Below are positions 58,687 through 64,000 of a stretch of DNA of 64,000 bases, piece after piece. Below the pieces are notes generated by a model. The model did not search any database. It was not told where the DNA came from and saw nothing but the letters and a program-made list of their open reading frames with translations. Origin of the DNA: Perilla frutescens (Eukaryota; Streptophyta; Magnoliopsida; Lamiales; Lamiaceae); contig BRKX01000003.1 in assembly GCA_026008535.1 (NCBI GenBank), positions 29,378,001-29,442,000 of the forward strand. Direction: 5' to 3'. Position 1 is the first letter of the stretch; each line of letters opens with the position of its first letter. Position numbers and translations under genes: made by a program.

Positions 58687-60920
58687 TGTAATAGCCCAGT
58701 CCCGAGATAGGGATTAACGAATGGGGACGGGGTGTTATTAAGGGATTATCGAACAAAGACGGAAGATTGACAAATAAGGATTTAGAATAAAGATATACTT
58801 TTAAAGATAGGCGATGATACTTGGGATTACTTGATTAAGAAGGAAACATGCTTTAGCGGAATAAAAAGGCTAACTAATCAGATACCAACAAGCATAGACC
58901 CATTCATAAGTCAAAGCGAATAAACAGATATCAACGTGAATAAGCCGCTTCTTAGGCAAAGGGAAAATGTATTCGAGAAGCAGGAATAAAACTAAATATG
59001 CATCACTTATATATAGATAATCATGTCTAGGGAATAATCTTAGAATCTCGATAAACATAATAGAATTTAGGAATTATAAAGAGTGTATCAGAGTAGCAGA
59101 AACATTATGGGATTTCAAAAGAACTTAGACTATAACAAAACAATCTTGGCAGCCTACCCACATCCACAGCCACCAACATCCTCAGCATCTCAACCTGAAA
59201 ACATTTAAAAAAGAGGGGGGCATGAGCACTAATGTACTCAGTGGGTTTTAATAAAAACACTTTAATAACTTCAAGATATCTAATAATTAACTAACGGTGT
59301 ATGGAGAGCAAAACGCAAAAGCCCTCTCCATATCTGTAAAAACTATTCTTTTCTTTTGGGACTATACTGGCTCAAATCTGATGTCAACTGTACCCGTAGG
59401 CATGTCTTAGGACACAAGAGGGGTTACATCGAATATCCTTACGAGTTTGCGAGGGATAAACCCAGCATTGATTCACTTAATGATCAAAGATCATGAGTTC
59501 TCTGAGCTCAAATCCTGCTTAAGTAAAATGCTAAATTCCTTCCTTCATTTACCTTACTAGCAAAACCAAACCTAGAGCAACGTCTAGAGGCTAATCCTTT
59601 AAAGTAGCATGATCTCGGCCTATAAGGGATTTATCACTACCCTAGAAGGCAATCCTCTATGTTTAACTATAAGAGCTTTAACAAAGTATCAACATTCAAA
59701 TACGAGAAAATGAACGTACATAATTATGAATTGCAACTAAAGCTAATTCTGAAATATCTTATGCTAAACATAACAACACTTAAACATTTCTAGCATTTCT
59801 AAACATGCTCAACAGCTCAATTAAAACATAACATCTTTCTTTCCTACCTTCCTTGTACATAGATCAATCAGGCAGAGCAAAATATTTTATTGGATATCTC
59901 ATTTGCCCTATATGCTTATAGAGCTTATTAGCTCAAAGTTTAGATGAGTATAGATTTACCCACCTCGACTACTGAGTAGAAGATGAAGTAACGAGTTGAT
60001 AATTCTTCTCCGAATTCCCATGAGGCTTACTTCCTCCTAAAAAAGTTGAATCATCGACTTAGCGACCTCCTTCAAAGATTTCTAACTACTAATATGAAAT
60101 TAAACAATACCCAACTTATATACCCTTAACTAGGACTTAAACAGAGATAGCACGAATTTAGAACCTTTAGAAAATACGAGGGTTTGAAAGACTCGAGTTT
60201 AGAACACGATTGAAGTCAAAACAGGGTGGCAGAGGCATTGCACGGGCCGTGCAAGGATAGCACAGGCCGTGCTAATTAATGGGGTGAGAACCAAATGCTC
60301 AGACTTTCCAACACGGGCTGTGCAAGCATAGCACGGTCCGTGCTAGCTTCCCAGACTCATCCCGTGAGTTCCGGATGGCTTTGCACAGGCCGTGCAACCC
60401 TTGCATGGTCTGTGCTCCTACACAAACTACCAAAAATTTCGATCGAAGTGTTGGTCGAGGCGTTACTCATTCGCTTTTCCCTTTCCTCGAATTTTTAAAC
60501 TTGAAATAAGGCTTAGAACTTTGAATAAAATATAGAAACGAACATGCTTTAATCTTGAAAAGAAATTGACATTATAACGGCATAACACGATAATCCTTCT
60601 TGAATACTTAAAATAATGATGAAATCTTAAATATAACTTGAACGGAACTTTAACAGACTAAATGAGACTAATTACGGGAAATAATGATGAGAATCATAAC
60701 GACGAGAATAAAAACAAGCGGTATAATGGAAATGCTATCAACTTGGAACTTTAACAAGAATCGAAATATAACTTTAGATGGAAAGTAAATGAGTAATATC
60801 TAAGAACATCTAGAACATTAAGAACAGAAAGTAAATGCGGAATTAAAAGACGGAAAATAAATAGAAATCGAGATCGACGAACAAAAATGGACGGGATTAG
60901 GTGTATCGAAGGAAGGTGGC
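58687..60920 (-). mobile_element. Gypsy LTR related to element G, interrupted
   Basis: Starts TGTAATAGCCCAGTCCCGAG and follows the G LTR in order (GTACTCAGTGGG, GTTTGCGAGGG, ATCTCGGCCTA, then TGGACGGGATTAGGTG), clearly diverged. It stops at GGAAGGTGGC (60920), where the equivalent G LTR continues for about 950 bp; an insertion of another gypsy LTR starts there. Left flank TGATT (58682-58686); the partner lies beyond the window. Confidence 0.85.
60238..60417. repeat. Array of six paired palindromes (GCACGG-N-CCGTGC type)
   Basis: Units at 60238, 60258, 60309, 60329, 60381 and 60401, 17 bp each. TTGCACGGGCCGTGCAA (60238) and TAGCACGGTCCGTGCTA (60329) are perfect 8-bp arms around one base. Units come in pairs with a 3-bp gap; pairs repeat every 71-72 bp, while the 34-35 bp between pairs does not look conserved. 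Outer arm bases change together (TT...AA or TA...TA). Confidence 0.88.
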
Positions 60921-62178
60921 TGATGCGACCGAGCAATTAATCTAGGATGAACAAAAGACATAAAGGAAGACTTTAGGATAAGAAACACGTCAACTAATTG
61001 AAGGGCTTCCATCCGACTCGATAAACAATGAAAAATACGATAATCTAGACAACTAAAATACCTAGACAATGACACGAACTATGTAACACAATACCAACAA
61101 TAATAGGGTTGAAAATAGGCGTATGGGGGCTTGAATAGGGTAGGTAACGTGTGTGATGGCTTGTGAAGAAGGCTTGGAGTAGGTAGGATATGTTAAGGAT
61201 TAAACGACTTACGGATTAGATGGTACGATGTAGAAACTCGACTCGAACTCGTGGAATTGCTTGAGGCGTGCGTCGGGCGCTATTTGGAAGACGTCGATGG
61301 CGTGGATGGTTGATGATGTTGTGGTGAATCACAACCCGATAGCCTCCTTGAATCTCGAACGTATCCAAGGTTGAAATCTCCAAGTTGATCTTCGTGCAGC
61401 GAATACCGGTTAATCCCTCAAGTGGATTAAGGAATACCCTTGAATCAGACTTAAAGTTTCTAGGCTCTAAGAATATTGTTTTGTATCTAAAACAACAAAC
61501 GAATAAAAGATAGGTTGAAACACAATTGTAACCAAAAGCAAAATTCTTCAATAATGTCTAAAGTAACAATGTGACACGGTTCCCCTATTTATAAGACAAG
61601 GGGGAACGAAATTATGTATCAAAAAAGGCTTAAAAACTTATCCAAAAGGGATCTCTAACTATACTAGGAAGTTCCCTAAACTAGAATTCTATTCAAGGTA
61701 GGAAATTGCCTTAAATACAATTCTAGTCAAACCTAATTAATTATGGATGAAAATTAACATAAAAATTAAATAAAATCTGATCTAAACTATAGTCCAAATT
61801 TATTAAATAAATACTATAGTCTAAATAAAATCAATCCCCTTAATTAATTCATTAAGGGCCGAAACTACTCGGTATGGGCATACCGACGTGTACACGCACA
61901 CATGCACTCTTCATGCAGCACCATGCACACGTGCACTTCCTTATTCCATCTTCAACTCTTCAAGTATTATTCTTCATGTTGTAATCTTGATCTTCATCTT
62001 TAATTGATAATGCTAAAATCTATTTAGGGCTGCGTCCAATTTCTTAATCTCCAACTTCAATCTTTCTTCGCATTAACATTTGAAAATAACCTTGATTTTT
62101 TTGGCTCATATACGTGAAATTGGACCTTTGAATGGCAGCTTCGGGTATAGTTCTTTAAGGCCTTACATGGCTTGATCA
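60921..62178 (-). mobile_element. Gypsy H LTR, copy 1
   Basis: TGATGCGACCGAG... to ...ATGGCTTGATCA, 1258 bp, inserted in the G-type LTR. Minus-strand TATAAATA at 61586-61593. It resembles copy 2 throughout. The flanks (GTGGC, TTCTG) do not match, so this is not a simple solo LTR. Confidence 0.7.
61586..61593 (-). promoter_or_regulatory. TATA box, H LTR copy 1
   Basis: TATAAATA on the minus strand, conserved at 62900-62907 in copy 2. Confidence 0.55.
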
Positions 62179-62262
62179 TTCTGAATAAGACTTAGATGTG
62201 CTAATTCTAAGAATGATAATTTTCTTGATGGAAAACAATCAAAAGAATATAATAGTAATTTA
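62179..62262. other. 84-bp spacer between the two H LTRs
   Basis: AT-rich, no match to the H internal end at 63494. Confidence 0.5.
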
Positions 62263-63493
62263 TGATGTGACCCGGATAATTAATCTAGGACGAATCTAGA
62301 GACGTAGTGGAAGACTTTTGGATACGAAACATGTCAGTGAAAGAAGGAAAACAATCCGACTCAACTAAACGAACTAAATTATGACACGAACTATGCAACA
62401 CAATACCAAAATACGAAGGAATGGAAGGAATGGTTTAAGGGCTGGAAATTAGGGGTTGGAACGTGTATGGGTTTGGTAAGGAAGGGATTGAGTAGATAGG
62501 ATATGATAGTGATTGAACGAACTTACGGATTGATGAACCTTGTGTAGAACTCAAACACGAACTTGTGAATTGTTGGGTGGCGAACGTTGATGAAGATGCT
62601 TGAAGTCGTGTATGGAATATGGTTGATGTTTGTTGATGTGAATCACAACCCGATAGTTTCCTTGAATCTCGAACGTATCCAAGGTTGAAATCTCCAAGTT
62701 GATCTTCGTATAGCGAATATCGGTTAATCCCTCAGGTGGATTAAGCAATACCCTTGAATAAAATTTAAGGTTGCTAGGCTCTAAGAATATTGTTTTGTAT
62801 CTAAAACAACAAACGAATAAAAGATATGTTGAGACACAATTGTATGCAAAAACAAAATTCTTCAATAATGTCTAAAGTAACAATGTGACATGGTTCTCCT
62901 ATTTATAAGACAATGGGGAATGAAATTATGCATCAAAAAAGGCTTAAAAACTGATCCAAAAGGGATATTTAACTATACTAGGAAGTTCCCTAAACTAGAA
63001 TTCTATTCAAGATAGGAAATTGCCTTAAATACAATTCTAGTCAAACCTAATTAATTATGGACGAAATTTAACATAAAAATTAAATAAAATCTGATATAAA
63101 ATATAGTCTAAATTAATTAAATAAATACTATATTCTAAATAAAATCAATCCCCTTAATTAATTCATTAAGGGACGAAACTACTCGGTATGGGCATACCGA
63201 CAAGTACACCCACACATTCACTCTTCATGCAGCACCATGCACATGTGCACTTCCTTATTCCATCTTCAACTCTTCAAGTATTATTCTTCATGTTGTAATC
63301 TTGATCTTCATCCTCAATTGATAATGCTAAAATCCATTTGGGGCTGCGTCCAATTTCTTGATCTCCAACTTCAATCTTTCTTCACATTAACATTTGAAAA
63401 TAACCTTGAATTTGTTTGGCTCGGATACGCGCAATTGGACCTTTGAATGGAAGCTCCGGGTTTAGTTCTTCAAGGCCTTGCATGTCTTCATCA
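62263..63493 (-). mobile_element. Gypsy H LTR, copy 2 (3' LTR)
   Basis: TGATGTGACCCGG... to ...CATGTCTTCATCA, 1231 bp. The high-coordinate side joins CTCCCCCTGCTGAA, i.e. minus CAGGGGGAGA, a polypurine tract, so this is the 3' LTR of an element running right. Minus-strand TATAAATA at 62900-62907. The first roughly 100 sense bases can be read as a polyprotein tail (DMQGLEEL ... GPIARIRAKQIQ). Confidence 0.75.
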
Positions 63494-63506
63494 TCTCTCC
63501 CCCTGC
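63494..63506 (-). promoter_or_regulatory. Polypurine tract, gypsy H
   Basis: Minus strand CAGGGGGAGAG next to the LTR, preceded by GAATTCGAGGACGAATTC, a phrase common at the pol end of gypsy elements. Confidence 0.65.
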
Positions 63507-63541
63507 TGAAAAGAATTCGTCCTCGAATTCAAGGCTTCATC

Positions 63542-64000
63542 TTAGGCAAACTCAACTGCAGAAAATAAATTAGTGACATTAAAAATGGAAGAACTCTTGT
63601 ACTCACCAAATAAATCCATGTGAGTTAAATCAGGTCCTCGTCCATGCCATGCAACATGCATCCCTTGCAAATAAAACTGGACGGATTGATCATTATTTTT
63701 AATTTCTTTAGAACTCATGTAGGAGGTTGGATATTTTTGCAAAGCTATTCCGGGATGGAATTTGATCACTACCTCGAACGTATCTCTTATTGGCTGCACA
63801 ACACTTAGCAAAGAAAACACATTAGTAGCATTGTTCTTATATGTGATTGGCATAATAGACATACCTGTGTTAATTGCCTTGTCGACTCCTTTGACATAAA
63901 ATAAGAGGCTGTGAATTTTATCTCCATTTGCAGTTGATCTAGAAGTATTTCCATGTGCTAAGGAATCAGAACGGAGCTGTTCAGGAGTGGACTTGGTGAT
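63542..64000 (-). CDS. Unrecognised ORF at the H internal 3' end, partial at window edge
   Basis: Open frame of 152 codons from the window edge (64000) to a TAA at 63542, in the place where the chromodomain/pol end is expected. Content: KGVDKAINTGMSI, VVIKFHPGIALQKYP, HVAWHGRGPDLTHMDLFGEY. I recognise no domain and it does not resemble a chromodomain. Downstream in the same strand, in another frame, is NSRTNSFQQGE, common at gypsy polyprotein ends. It could be a captured or unusual C-terminal domain, or a separate coding remnant; the 5' part is outside the window. Confidence 0.45.
   Translation of the reverse strand: MTKSTPEQLRSDSLAHGNTSRSTANGDKIHSLLFYVKGVDKAINTGMSIMPITYKNNATNVFSLLSVVQPIRDTFEVVIKFHPGIALQKYPTSYMSSKEIKNNDQSVQFYLQGMHVAWHGRGPDLTHMDLFGEYKSSSIFNVTNLFSAVEFA

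Noticed and set aside
60238..60417. CRISPR-like regular repeats
   Set aside because: Plant retrotransposon context, palindromic pairs with degenerate units and no cas genes.
61216..62865. ORFs of 104-111 codons at the same place in both H LTRs (61216-61551, 62551-62865), starting just after the TATA box
   Set aside because: Similar because the LTRs are similar; many amino-acid changes (PRNFKSDS against PSNLKFYS) and different C-termini show no sign of protein constraint. An intact family sample could reopen this.

Overview
This 64 kb window looks like intergenic, heterochromatin-like DNA of a flowering plant, probably a eudicot (inference from AT-richness and from the families seen). I find no host gene I can support. 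Nearly all of it is LTR retrotransposon sequence, mostly on the minus strand, nested and decayed.

Layout. 1-3409: 3' end of a plus-strand Ty3/gypsy element: integrase C-terminus remnant, then a 2.6 kb LTR holding two arrays of tandem hairpins. 3410-3880: unassigned. 3881-12103: copia element A (minus; truncated, gag-pol broken), whose 5' LTR holds a solo gypsy LTR (8236-10738, TSD GTTCT). 12104-20761: copia element B (minus), into whose 3' LTR A was inserted; its leader carries a Y-X-X-Y-X duplication. 20767-33520: gypsy element G (minus), full length with both LTRs, a perfect TAGGT TSD, Met-tRNA primer site, an extra ORF upstream of gag, and gag-PR-RT-RNaseH-IN-chromodomain in one frame broken by five stops and one frameshift. 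33526-44885: leftover of copia element D (leader and 5' LTR), whose LTR is split by copia element C (34369-43707).

44886-47166: unassigned DNA and a possible Tat-like LTR. 47167-58686: a SIRE-like LTR with polypurine tract, preceded (in minus sense) by three tandem, diverged copies of a large ORF (E3, E2, E1) resembling the plant transposon protein/env-like family; a second solo gypsy LTR (48962-51284, TSD GGAAT) sits inside E1. 58687-60920: a relative of the G LTR with an array of paired palindromes. 60921-64000: two LTRs of another minus-strand gypsy family in tandem, then the start of an internal region that runs off the window.

How the parts work together: in intact relatives, gag forms the particle, protease matures it, RT/RNase H copies the RNA from the tRNA-Met primer, and integrase (with a chromodomain in G) inserts the copy. 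No element here has an intact polyprotein, so all are expected to be non-autonomous relics. The least expected items are the tandem env-like ORFs, the extra ORF of element G, and hairpin or palindrome arrays in LTRs and leaders whose stems stay paired while the sequence changes.
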